64,000 nucleotides of DNA, taken from NCBI GenBank assembly GCA_963977135.1, contig CAXBNN010000013.1, positions 1-64,000 of the forward strand, given 5' to 3'. Origin of the DNA: UBA2040 sp963977135. Lineage in GTDB: Bacteria > Bacteroidota > Bacteroidia > Flavobacteriales_D > Crocinitomicaceae. Below are positions 1 through 9,118 of the stretch, one piece after another. The notes beneath the pieces were generated by a model. That model saw only the letters and a program-made list of their open reading frames with translations, was not told the origin of the DNA and ran no database searches. How positions within the stretch are numbered: position 1 is the stretch's first letter; every line of letters starts with the position of its first letter. The position numbers were made by a program, and so were the translations under genes.

Positions 1-297
1 CGTTTGCTTCACCGTAACAAACAACTGGTGTTGTTGATGATGTTATTGCAAGCGGTGTTGGTTGGCTTACTGTTACTGTATCGTAAATTGTACAGTTGTT
101 AGCATCAGTAGCTATTAATGTATATGTACCAGCTACTAGACCTGTTATAGTTGCCGATGTACCACCGTTGTTCCACAAGTAAGTGTAAGAAGGTGTACCA
201 CCAGACACTGAAGTTGTCGCTGAACCGTTTGCTTCACCGTAACAAACAACTGGTGTTGTTGATGATGTTATTGCAAGCGGGGTTGGTTGGCTTACTG
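1..297 (-). repeat. Near-identical tandem SprB repeat units inside the adhesin gene
   Basis: Bases 1-72 recur at 226-297 with one mismatch. The offset is 225 bp, which is 75 codons, so the unit is in frame. It encodes the CYGEANG...TYLWNNGG...TATDANNC repeat. The first unit continues beyond the left edge, so the array may be longer. Confidence 0.85.
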
Positions 298-3200
298 TAA
301 CATATCCTACGATTATACATCCATTAGCATCAGTAACTGTTACATCATAATTTCCAGCTGCCAAACCTATTGCAGTTTGAGTCGTTTGACCGTAATAATC
401 GCTCCATAAGTATGTATATGGTGCTGTTCCACCTGCTGGATTTGCTGTTCCAGTTCCAGTGCTATCTCCATAACAGAATACATCTGTTGAATCCATTGAT
501 ATTGATAATGGAGCCAATGGTTGACCTATAGTTATAGAATCCGTGACTTGACATCCGTTATTATCCGTAACTGTTACTGTATATGTTCCTATTGCTAATC
601 CTATTGAGGTTTGTGTTGTTTGACCGTTACTCCAAGAATAAGAATAAGGAGCTGCTCCTGAAGGTGTCGCTGTCGCTGTTCCATTAGATCCGCCATAACA
701 ATTAACATCTGTTTTAGTCATTACAACTGTTGGGTCCGGATAAATAGTAATTGTTACAGTATTCGTTTCCGCTTGGAAAGTACATCCTTGATTTCTAGTA
801 CATCTCACAAATACAGTTGTTTCTGTAATAACACCTGGATTGTATGATTCTGTTGTCGATCCTGGGATAGCTGCCCATGTCCAAGAAGAAGATGCAGTTT
901 TCTTCATCCAAATATATTCTACTGGTCCGATACCACCTGAAGCTGGAATGATCGTAACAATTGTTTCAGTAGTAAATGGAGAACAACCTGATTGGTCACT
1001 TCCAATTATACCTGGATTTAATACGTTACAACAAGGTGGACGTTGAACAAAAATTGAATCTATTTTGATACATCCGTTAGCATCTGTAACTGTTACGGTG
1101 TATGTTCCAGAAACTACTCCCGAAATTGACGCGGTTGTCGCACCATTGTTCCAAGAGTAACTGTATGGTAATGTTCCACCGGTTACAGTAGTAGTTACTG
1201 TTCCATCTGTCCCAGCTGGAATAGATGTTGTTTCGTAACATGTTGCATCCGTTTTTGAAAGCACTAAATTAAGAGCTGCCGCTGGCTGACCGATAACAAC
1301 TGAAGTCGTGTCTCCACAAACATTTGCATCGGTAACTATAACCGTATATGTTCCTGCAATTAATCCTGAAATTGCTGCTGTCGTTTCACCATTATTCCAA
1401 GAGAAAGAATACGGAGCTGTTCCAGCTGAGACTGACGCCGTAGCTGAACCTGTAGAATCTCCAAAACAATTAACATCTACTTTAGAGGCTAAAAGAATTG
1501 GCTGAGGATAAATAGTAATTGTTACAGTATTCGTTTCCGCTTGGAAAGTACATCCTTGATTTCTAGTACATCTTACAAAGACAGTTGTTTCGGTAAGTAA
1601 ACCTGGATCATATGACTCTGTTGTAGATCCTGGGATAGCCGCCCATGTCCAAGAAGAAGATGCAGTTTTTTTCATCCAAATGTATTCAAGTGGTCCGATT
1701 CCACCAGAAGCTGGAATAATAGTAACAATTGGTGCTGGATCAAAAGGTCCACAATTTGATTGGTCACTACCAATTATACCTGGATTTGTAACATTACAAC
1801 AAGTTGGTGCACTAGCGATAGTAACAGAGTCAAGAACTGAACATCCATTGGCATCAGTTACAGTAACAGAATATGTTCCTGGAATTAATGCGGTAGCTGT
1901 TTGAGTTGTTTGACCGTTACTCCAAGAATAAGAATATGGAGCGGTTCCGTTACTTACTGTAACAGTAGCAGTTCCTAAATTATTATTGTTACAATCTCCA
2001 TTTATTTTAGCAAAACTAGCTGTTAAACCACCAGTCGCATTAACAACCACAGTGACCATATTAGATTCACCAGGGTATGATGTACATCCTGATCTTCTTG
2101 AGCATCTGATGTAATAAGTGGTACTTGTAATGCATTCTCCAGCGCCAAATGTATATGAAGCGCTATTTGAGTTAGGAATTTCTACCCAACCGTTATTACC
2201 GTAGTTTGGATAATTTGGTTGTGTATTTTTTAACCAAACATATTCTAATGTTCCAATTCCACCGCTAGGTAACTCAACAGATCCAAGCGTAAATCCACAA
2301 ATACTACCACAACTCGGTGGAGGACCAGAGATTGAACCAGGACTCGTCACATTACAACAAGGAATTGTTGATATAGTTGTAGTTTCATTTGTCGTACAAC
2401 CATTTGCATCGGTAACATCAACTGAATAAGAACCAGCCGTAAGACCAGTTATTGTTGCAGTTGTTTCATTGTTACTCCATAAATAAGTAAAAGGAGCAGT
2501 TCCGTTACTCACTGTAACAGTAGCTGATCCTAAATTGTTATTACTACAAGTTCCATCGGTTTTTGCGATACTCGCTGATAAACCTGTAGAGTTAATTGTT
2601 ACAGTAATATTGTTTGACTCAAAAGTCGACCAACTGCAACCAGGTCTTTTTGCACATCTACGGAATATCGTTGTAGTCGTAATACATCCTGGTGAATAAG
2701 TTACACTATTTGAATTTGCAATATTTTGCCAATTACCAGTTCCAACTTTCTTAATCCACATGTATTCGATTGCACCACCTGTTCCACCACTTGCAGGTGA
2801 AAGGCTACCAAAGGTTAGGTTACAAATCTGACCACAGCTTGTAGTGTCGCCAGTAATTGTTCCTCCATTAGTAACATTGCAGCATGCAACAGTAGAAATG
2901 GTTATTGAATCAGTTGTTGTACAACCATTTGCGTCAGTAACATCAACTGAATACGGTCCAGCAGTAAGTCCTGTGATAGTTGCAGTTGTATCACCGTTAC
3001 TCCATAAGTATGTATACGGCGAAGTACCGTTACTAGCAGTAACAGTAGCTGATCCTAAATTGTTATTATTACATGTACCATTGGTTTCTGAAATACTTGC
3101 ATTCAGACTTCCGGAGTTAATGATTACGCCAACTCTGTTGGACTCACCATTGTAGGTGCTACATCCACTTCTTCTTGAACATCTTAGGTAATACATTGTT

Positions 3201-4369
3201 GATGTAACACAACCTAATGTGAGCGTTGGACTGTCTGAATTGGCAATTGGAATCCAACCATTACTTCCATTATTCGCTACATTTTGAGTGTTTTTCAACC
3301 AAATGTATTGTATTTCACCTGATCCACCAGAAGGTGCAGATGCATTTCCTAAAGTTATGCCACAAACTTGACCACAAGATGTTGTGCCACCATTAATTGT
3401 TCCACCAGATGTTAAAGGGCAACAATTAATCGTAAGACTAATCTTATTAGATTCTCCCGGCCATGAAGTACAACCAGCACGTCTTGCGCATCTGACGTAA
3501 TATGTTGTTGAAGTAATACATCCTAAAGAAAGAGTAGGGCTATCTGAGTTGGGAACTGCACTCCAACCATTTGAGGTTGAAACAGGACTAGTACCTGTTG
3601 AACTTTGCATCCAAACGTATTCCATTGCTCCTGAACCGCCAAACGGTAAAACAGAGTTCGTTAAAGTTGCGTTGCAAATTTGACCACAATTTGAAGTGCC
3701 TCCACTAATTGTTCCACCGTTTGTAACGTTATCACAAACAGGAACACAATTAACATATCCATCATCGTCAGTTCCATTGTCATAATTTTCATTTAAAGCT
3801 GCAGCTGCCGCATTCAATTGTGAAGGAGTAAAACCTGAAGTGGTATTGCATCCTCCAATAATGTTATTTGCCAAAGCAAGGAAAGCGTTGACCGTCATTC
3901 CAGAAAACAAACCAGAGTTAATTGTATAATTCCCAAGAGCCACACTAGAGGGAGAGAAACCTGCGTCGTAAGCATCAAATGTAACACTCAATGTCAAAGC
4001 TACAATTTGGCTGGCCAAAGTATTTAGAGAAGTGTTACCTGGGTCCGTGTGATTACCACCACTCGGTAAAAATGCAGGCGAACCTCCCGCTGGCAAAAAA
4101 TCAGTAATCGCAGCTTTCGTGGTGAAGGTGCAGCTATTTCCACTAGCACAACCAATAACTAAACCTGACGGAAATGCCGAGCTAAAATTATTCGTCAAGT
4201 AAGTGGTTGCAGGTGTAGTACCTGTAGTGCCCCATCCACCTATTGTGTAGGTTCGGCCTTGACAAGCATTCTGCGCGTTAACATTTGCCGTTATAAATAA
4301 CAATAGCACTAGGAGTAGTGCATGCAAATTTCTGAAAACGTTGCGGGTTTTGTAGTTTAGAGTATTCAT
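1..4369 (-). CDS. Giant SprB-repeat surface adhesin, partial (C-terminus beyond left edge)
   Basis: The reading frame is open from the ATG at 4369 to the left edge (1456 codons seen). It starts with a signal peptide (basic start, then LLLVLLLFITANVNAQ) and a unique ~200-residue head. Two module types then alternate. One is a ~100-residue Cys-rich module with conserved CGQ.C, SGG.G, W, PGC, R.C..R.GC and ESN positions. The other is the SprB repeat, with TYLWSNG..T and TGL.AG.Y.V.VTDANGC motifs. SprB repeats occur in gliding-motility adhesins and other T9SS-exported giant proteins of Bacteroidota, so a cell-surface adhesive role is likely. A T9SS sorting domain would be expected off the edge. 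Plus-strand ORFs here are shadows. Adhesin class is confident; a gliding role is inference. Confidence 0.85.
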   Translation of the reverse strand, partial: MNTLNYKTRNVFRNLHALLLVLLLFITANVNAQNACQGRTYTIGGWGTTGTTPATTYLTNNFSSAFPSGLVIGCASGNSCTFTTKAAITDFLPAGGSPAFLPSGGNHTDPGNTSLNTLASQIVALTLSVTFDAYDAGFSPSSVALGNYTINSGLFSGMTVNAFLALANNIIGGCNTTSGFTPSQLNAAAAALNENYDNGTDDDGYVNCVPVCDNVTNGGTISGGTSNCGQICNATLTNSVLPFGGSGAMEYVWMQSSTGTSPVSTSNGWSAVPNSDSPTLSLGCITSTTYYVRCARRAGCTSWPGESNKISLTINCCPLTSGGTINGGTTSCGQVCGITLGNASAPSGGSGEIQYIWLKNTQNVANNGSNGWIPIANSDSPTLTLGCVTSTMYYLRCSRRSGCSTYNGESNRVGVIINSGSLNASISETNGTCNNNNLGSATVTASNGTSPYTYLWSNGDTTATITGLTAGPYSVDVTDANGCTTTDSITISTVACCNVTNGGTITGDTTSCGQICNLTFGSLSPASGGTGGAIEYMWIKKVGTGNWQNIANSNSVTYSPGCITTTTIFRRCAKRPGCSWSTFESNNITVTINSTGLSASIAKTDGTCSNNNLGSATVTVSNGTAPFTYLWSNNETTATITGLTAGSYSVDVTDANGCTTNETTTISTIPCCNVTSPGSISGPPPSCGSICGFTLGSVELPSGGIGTLEYVWLKNTQPNYPNYGNNGWVEIPNSNSASYTFGAGECITSTTYYIRCSRRSGCTSYPGESNMVTVVVNATGGLTASFAKINGDCNNNNLGTATVTVSNGTAPYSYSWSNGQTTQTATALIPGTYSVTVTDANGCSVLDSVTIASAPTCCNVTNPGIIGSDQSNCGPFDPAPIVTIIPASGGIGPLEYIWMKKTASSSWTWAAIPGSTTESYDPGLLTETTVFVRCTRNQGCTFQAETNTVTITIYPQPILLASKVDVNCFGDSTGSATASVSAGTAPYSFSWNNGETTAAISGLIAGTYTVIVTDANVCGDTTSVVIGQPAAALNLVLSKTDATCYETTSIPAGTDGTVTTTVTGGTLPYSYSWNNGATTASISGVVSGTYTVTVTDANGCIKIDSIFVQRPPCCNVLNPGIIGSDQSGCSPFTTETIVTIIPASGGIGPVEYIWMKKTASSSWTWAAIPGSTTESYNPGVITETTVFVRCTRNQGCTFQAETNTVTITIYPDPTVVMTKTDVNCYGGSNGTATATPSGAAPYSYSWSNGQTTQTSIGLAIGTYTVTVTDNNGCQVTDSITIGQPLAPLSISMDSTDVFCYGDSTGTGTANPAGGTAPYTYLWSDYYGQTTQTAIGLAAGNYDVTVTDANGCIIVGYVTVSQPTPLAITSSTTPVVCYGEANGSATTSVSGGTPSYTYLWNNGGTSATITGLVAGTYTLIATDANNCTIYDTVTVSQPTPLAITSSTTPVVCYGEAN
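740..1802 (-). repeat. Long-range in-frame duplication of a Cys-rich module
   Basis: The stretch starting at 740 (about 300 bp) recurs at 1508 with an offset of 768 bp (256 codons). Identity is very high across at least 170 bp, including the run encoding the CTRNQGC and ESN motifs. The other copies of this module further upstream in the gene are much more diverged, so these two look recently duplicated or gene-converted. Confidence 0.75.
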
Positions 4370-4424
4370 AGTTTCAATAGTTTGTACTGTGTGACAAGTA
4401 GTTGTATTAATAAACGGCAAAATG

Positions 4425-4437
4425 CCGGTAATTTACA
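4425..4437 (-). promoter_or_regulatory. Small hairpin in the adhesin leader
   Basis: CGGCA and TGCCG arms around a 3-base loop lie 56 bases before the adhesin ATG. A second GC-containing inverted element (GCCGG at 4540-4544 with CCGGC at 4555-4559, nested in GTAGCC/GGCTAC) lies further upstream. They stand out in very AT-rich DNA. A role in leader RNA structure is possible but unproven. No clear TAnnTTTG box was found for this gene. Confidence 0.35.
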
Positions 4438-5131
4438 TTTGGAGAAGGAGTAGTATGTCTGACAACAAGGCTAAATAGCCTGCTACCAATATATTGGAGA
4501 GTGTGTTAAAATGTTTTCGAGGCTTGTAGCCAGTAGTTTGCCGGCTTATATATTCCGGCTACCAAATCTCAACAAATCGTAGTGCTTTGCTTTAATTCGA
4601 TTGTCAAGTTTAGAGAGTAAAAATGAAAAACAAACATAAATCAGTATTTTTCTAACCTATTGTTGAAAACTTCTTTCACCAATAACGAATACAATATCTT
4701 TTTAAAACGTCGGTTATTGTTGAATATCAGTTATTTTTTTTGGTTTTATTTTTGTTAAAAAAGCAAAAAATTAATTTTGTAAATTTTAACTATTTTATTT
4801 AATATTGTTAAATTTCTTTATAAATCAAAGGTTTTATGACCTTCATGACTTTTTTTGTGAACTCATGTTGCCCACAGTTAAAAGGTTTTAGGAGTTATTA
4901 ACATAAATTGACAGTTGATGAATTTTTGGTTCATAAGAGTGCGCCTAGGTATAAGTTCTAGCTTGAAATACACAATAGTATTTTGCTGAAAATTTCGTTC
5001 AAACATTTGTTTTTATTGAGATATGTGGTTTTAAGGCATTGAATTTTTACTTGAAGTTTAAGGATTTATTCAAACTAAATGAAGGTACCAAAAAAAAGAA
5101 AATGATATTCTCTATAAAATCGACCATTTGT

Positions 5132-6121
5132 CTAAAAATTTGTCTTGGAATTAGATCAAATTATGGCTAAAAGCATCGTTTTTTGAGACTATTTTAATTT
5201 GCTATTTTAGAAAAATAAAGGTCATTTTTAGTTGCTAAAAGGACACATTTTTCATCAAAAAACGTCCTTTTTCACCTCTTTTTGGTGCTCTTAAATTCAA
5301 AAAAAAGTCGATTTTCGGAGTGTTTTTTGGACGGGTTTTAACTACATTTTTGTCAAGTTCATTAATGATATTCATGATTTTGAGCTGAAATTCCAACCAG
5401 TTTTTTGTTCGAATATCCTAAAATTAAGGGTGTAAATGTGGTAGATATGGATTGGTTTTTCTAATAAATTTGACTTGGAATTCGATCAATTTTGGCTAAA
5501 AAAGATCGCTTTTTGAGACGTTTTTACCTGCTTTTTCCGAAGGATTAGGGTCGTTTTTAGCTGTTAAAAGGACATGTTTTTCATCAAAAAATGTCCTTTT
5601 TTACCTCTTTTTGGTGCTCTTAAATTCAAAAAAAAGTCGATTTTCGGAGTGTTTTTTGGACGGGTTTTAACTACATTTTTGTCAAATTCATTAATGACAT
5701 TCATGATTATTAGCTGAAATTCCAACCAGTTTTTTGTTCGAATATCCTAAAATTAAGGTTGTAAATGTGGTAGATGTGGATTGGTTTTTCTAATAAATTT
5801 GACTTGGAATCCGATCAAATTTTGGCTAAAAAAGATCGCTTTTTGAGACGGTTTTAACCTGCTATTTTTCGAAAAATTGAGGTATTTATTGTTGCTAAAA
5901 TGACAATATTTTCATCAAAAAATGTCATTATTTTACATTTTATTTGTGCTTTTAATTACAAAAACTAGTCAATTTCCGAAGTGTTTTTTGGACAGGTTTT
6001 AACTGCATTTTTTGTAAATTACATTAATTATGTTTCAATTTTCAGCTGAAATTTCAACCAATTTTTTGTTCAAATATCCCAAAATTATGGGTGTAAATGT
6101 ACTAAAAATGGAGGGGTGTTT
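5132..6121. repeat. Three tandem ~330-bp repeat units, non-coding
   Basis: Units start at the landmark CTAATAAATTTGACTTGGAA and lie at 5132-5460, 5461-5789 and 5790-6121, with a decayed partial fourth from 6122 to about 6180. Copies 1 and 2 share exact runs of roughly 80 bases around the GTCGATTTTCGGAGTG word. Copy 3 is more diverged. Each unit carries a hairpin (5237-5271, 5566-5600, 5897-5931). No unit has a long ORF or transposase-like ends. Confidence 0.85.
5566..5600. other. Hairpin of repeat copy 2 (family of three)
   Basis: AAAAGGACAT (5566-5575) and ATGTCCTTTT (5591-5600) form a perfect 10-bp stem around a T-rich/A-rich loop with TCATC in the centre. Copy 1 has an 8-bp version (5237-5244 with 5264-5271). 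In copy 3 the G:C pair at 5570/5596 has become T:A (5901/5927), which keeps the pairing. Confidence 0.6.
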
Positions 6122-6409
6122 CTAATAATTTTGCCGATAAATTGCCGATAAATTGCTCAATTTTTGACTGATTAAGACGGTTGGTTTTGATCAAAACCTT
6201 CGAATAAATGAATAAATATGAGCAATAAGTTGCGTGTTGAAAATGGATTTATCGCCTTCTGAATTTTTAAAATAGGATGTGAGATTGCAGCTAAAACTTT
6301 TAGAATATTATCATTTATTATTGATGCTAGGAAAATTAATGAATGTCCTTTGCTGAGTAAAATTAACGCAATAATAGGTGGTTTAAAAGGTGTGGTTGCA
6401 ATTACCTTT

Positions 6410-7384
6410 TTATTTTTTATCCACGTTCTCTTTTTCCAATTTCTTAAAGTACCTTTTCAATAAAAATGAATGTTTTAGGGCTTCTAAGCTTTCATTTAAC
6501 TTCACACTTCCTTCTTGGATATTCCTAACGGTTGTGTCAATATGGGTCACTAAAGCTTTGTCTGTTAACAGGTAATTCACAGTTCCTTTACCTGACTTAG
6601 CTTCTAGAACTACCTCGTTAAGGTTCTTAATAACCGAATCAATTCCTTTGCCTGATCTTTCTAAGTTATCAATCAAACTTTTCATTTGTGCTGCGGCTTT
6701 TGGGTCGCTGAGAAGCACTGCAGCTGCACTTTCATCGTAATTGACCTTACTAACTACCCGGTTTAAATCATTGATTGTTTTGTTCGCATTTGCACTAGCA
6801 AGTTTCAAATTCAACATCGTTTCTTTCAAATCATTTGCCATATTTTCGTCTGAGATCAGCAAGTCGAAAGTGCCTTTTCCAGTATTGATGCTGTTGGTTA
6901 TTTTCAATAAATCTATTGTCAATAATGCAGCGTTTTCATTCGTATTATTGAGTGTACTCATCATGTCAGAAGTAGAAATTTTACTATAGGATTCGATAGT
7001 GTCACCTATTAACAGGGGTGATGAGTTTCCTTTGCCTGGCAGCATATTTACGACCATACTTCCAACCAATCCGTCCGAGGTTATGGAGGCCATGACATTC
7101 TTTTTTAAATGGGGTAGAACCTTGTTTTCAATGACCATATCAACATAAATCGTTGAGTCATTTTTCATTTCTATTTTTTTTACGGTACCCACGTTTATCC
7201 CTGAAAACCGGACGTTGTTGCCTAGCATCAGTCCATTTACATTTTTAAATTCGGCAGTGATTCGAAACGTTCTTCCAAATAAGTTTTGCTTGCTTCCTAT
7301 ATAATAGAGGGCAATTATCAGAAATAAAGTGCTGATTAATACGAATATTCCTAATCTAATTTTCTGTGATTTTGTTTGTTGCAC
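6410..7384 (-). CDS. mlaD: MlaD/MCE family lipid-transport protein
   Basis: This is the lipid-binding periplasmic component of an Mla-type ABC importer or exporter for phospholipids between the inner and outer membranes. The sequence shows one N-terminal membrane helix (LGIFVLISTLFLIIALYYIG, about residues 11-30), an MCE domain (about 38-120, with the FSGINVGTVKKIE motif), then a long helical, probably coiled-coil tail. I chose the GTG at 7384 because it lies 7 bases after the stop of the ATPase gene and directly precedes the membrane helix. An in-frame ATG at 7459 would overlap the ATPase gene by 68 bases. It is last in the operon with the ATPase and permease genes. Confidence 0.88.
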   Translation of the reverse strand: MQQTKSQKIRLGIFVLISTLFLIIALYYIGSKQNLFGRTFRITAEFKNVNGLMLGNNVRFSGINVGTVKKIEMKNDSTIYVDMVIENKVLPHLKKNVMASITSDGLVGSMVVNMLPGKGNSSPLLIGDTIESYSKISTSDMMSTLNNTNENAALLTIDLLKITNSINTGKGTFDLLISDENMANDLKETMLNLKLASANANKTINDLNRVVSKVNYDESAAAVLLSDPKAAAQMKSLIDNLERSGKGIDSVIKNLNEVVLEAKSGKGTVNYLLTDKALVTHIDTTVRNIQEGSVKLNESLEALKHSFLLKRYFKKLEKENVDKK

Positions 7385-7391
7385 GATCGTT

Positions 7392-8132
7392 TTATTTAAA
7401 GAATGCTTTAATTTTTTTATCTGTTGAATTGGATAATTCTGCGAAAGTCCCTTCGGCATAATTGATGCCTTCGATGAGTAATATCATCCGGTTTGATACT
7501 ACTCTTGCACAATCTACATCATGAGTTATAATGAGAGAAGATGTACCATATTTTTCTTGAATACTTGCCATAAGTTCGATGATTTCCTTTGCGGTTATTG
7601 GATCTAAACCTGTTGTCGGTTCATCATAAATTATGATGTAAGGCTTTAAAATTATGGTTCTAGCCAAGGCTACACGACGCTTCATTCCACCAGAAAGTTC
7701 GTCGGGCATTAGGTCAATAGTATGTTTTAATCCGACACTTTCCAATGCTTCTATGACCAATTCATCCTTTATTTTTAACTTTTCAGGATACGTTCTAAGC
7801 GGGAACTCAAGGTTTTCACGTACAGTCATTGAATCGTATAATGCACTTCCTTGAAAGAGAAAGCCAACTTGTGTTCTTACGTTGTTCAATTCAGTTTGTG
7901 TAAGCTGAGAAACATCCTTTCCCAGTATTCTCATGGTACCGCTATCGGGTTCTAATAAATGCATTAAACACTTAACCATAACCGACTTCCCAGAACCGGA
8001 TTTCCCCATGATGACGAGATTTTCTCCTTTATGTAATTCCATTGAAAACCCATTCAAAACGTGATTTTCACCGAAGCTTTTCCTCAAATTTTCAATTTGC
8101 AAAACGGGCGCTATATCTTTCTTTTCTTTCAT
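7392..8132 (-). CDS. mlaF: MlaF-type ABC transporter ATP-binding protein
   Basis: This is the cytoplasmic ATPase driving the Mla lipid transporter. A complete single ABC domain is visible: Walker A GKSGSGKS (about residue 45), Q-loop region FLFQGSALYDSMTVREN, signature LSGGMKRR, Walker B IIIYDEPTTGLDP, and the switch His in LIITHD. FLFQ.SALYDSMTV is characteristic of the MlaF family. The ATG at 8132 lies one base after the TAA of the permease gene. A TTG at 8144 could extend it by four residues, but the tight stop/ATG junction favours the ATG. Confidence 0.92.
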   Translation of the reverse strand: MKEKKDIAPVLQIENLRKSFGENHVLNGFSMELHKGENLVIMGKSGSGKSVMVKCLMHLLEPDSGTMRILGKDVSQLTQTELNNVRTQVGFLFQGSALYDSMTVRENLEFPLRTYPEKLKIKDELVIEALESVGLKHTIDLMPDELSGGMKRRVALARTIILKPYIIIYDEPTTGLDPITAKEIIELMASIQEKYGTSSLIITHDVDCARVVSNRMILLIEGINYAEGTFAELSNSTDKKIKAFFK

Positions 8133-8133
8133 T

Positions 8134-8919
8134 TTAGATTTCAAAAAAGATATCAGCGATGAACACGGCTATAAAGTCAATAACGAATAGGAGTAGGGAA
8201 GTATAGACTACTGCAGAATTGGACGCTTCACCAACACCGACGGTTCCTTTTTTGCAGTTGTATCCTTTGTAGGTTCCCACCACACCAATGGCTGTTCCGA
8301 AGAAAATTGACTTTACAGTTGCTGGTATGAGATCGGCATAATCCAAATCAGCCCATACCATATTGAAATAAAGCTGGAATGAAACACCGCTTTTCAAGTA
8401 TTCAACTGCAGCTGAACCAATTAAAGCTAATGTGTCGCCAAAGATGATAAGTAAAGGTAGCATAAGTGTCGCTGCCAGTATACGAGTCACAACCAAATAT
8501 TTAAATGGATTTGTACCCGAAACTTCCATTGCATCTATTTGCTCTGTAACGCGCATGGAGCCCAATTCTGCTCCTATTCCCGAACCTATTCTTCCTGCGC
8601 AAATAAGTGCTATCACAACTGGACCGATTTCACGAACTATGGAAACGCTGACCATAGACGGCATCCAAGAGCCAGCACCAAATTCCTCTAGTGTTGGACG
8701 AGATTGTAAAGTGAAAACTAAACCAAGAATGAAACCTGTTACTCCAACAAGCAATAAGGATCGATTACCCATATTGTAACATTGACGAAGGAGTTCTTTA
8801 TACTCGAAAGGTCTAGAAAAGGCTTCTTTGAAAAAGCGACCAGTGAAATATGACATGTCGCCAATCTCTTCAAGAAATGCCCCAATCTTATTGGATATTT
8901 TTGATTTACTAATAGCCAT
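8134..8919 (-). CDS. mlaE: MlaE-type ABC transporter permease
   Basis: This is the inner-membrane permease of the Mla lipid transporter. At 261 residues it has normal family length. About five to six hydrophobic segments are visible, plus the family motifs VSIVREIGPVVIALICAGRIGSGIGAELG and MRVTEQIDAMEVSGTNPFKYLV. It is first in the operon and followed immediately by the ATPase and MCE genes. No mlaB (STAS) or mlaC gene is adjacent, which is the usual minimal arrangement outside Proteobacteria. Confidence 0.93.
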   Translation of the reverse strand: MAISKSKISNKIGAFLEEIGDMSYFTGRFFKEAFSRPFEYKELLRQCYNMGNRSLLLVGVTGFILGLVFTLQSRPTLEEFGAGSWMPSMVSVSIVREIGPVVIALICAGRIGSGIGAELGSMRVTEQIDAMEVSGTNPFKYLVVTRILAATLMLPLLIIFGDTLALIGSAAVEYLKSGVSFQLYFNMVWADLDYADLIPATVKSIFFGTAIGVVGTYKGYNCKKGTVGVGEASNSAVVYTSLLLFVIDFIAVFIADIFFEI

Positions 8920-9118
8920 CTAAGCATAAAGTTATCTTAGATATTCGTTTTTAAATATGACAAAAGTCACATTGGCGTGTATTTGTTGGGAGGGAATTTA
9001 GGGATAAAATGAACTTTGTTGAGTTTGTCATATCTCTTGACTATATCTGCACTGAGTCTGGTCCATCAAAAATTACGTATGACAATACCATGAATACATT
9101 GTGATTTAAAGACTTTTT

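Larger units (their letters stand above)
4370..6409. other. 2-kb gene-free AT-rich region
   Basis: No credible coding frame is present on either strand. The first ~750 bases are AT-rich leader and spacer for the adhesin gene. The rest is dominated by the 330-bp tandem repeat. Near 6132-6156 an 11-base word (about TTGCCGATAAA) occurs twice in tandem. The far end lies downstream of the mla operon. Confidence 0.7.

Noticed and set aside
840..3155. Several plus-strand ORFs of 65-103 codons inside the adhesin gene
   Set aside because: They are antisense shadows of a long minus-strand frame with clear protein repeats; their sequences are reverse readings of the repeats.
5132..6180. The 330-bp units as a CRISPR array or insertion sequence
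   Set aside because: The units are far too long and adjoin without spacers, and they carry no transposase frame, terminal inverted repeats or target duplications.
4370..6409. A decayed protein gene in the gene-free region
   Set aside because: All frames hold frequent stops, and similarity between copies includes frame-breaking indels and a hairpin, which does not suit a coding origin; still not fully excluded.
6390..6989. Plus-strand ORFs opposite mlaD
   Set aside because: Low-complexity Phe/Leu-rich translations antisense to a real gene; no start signals or family likeness.
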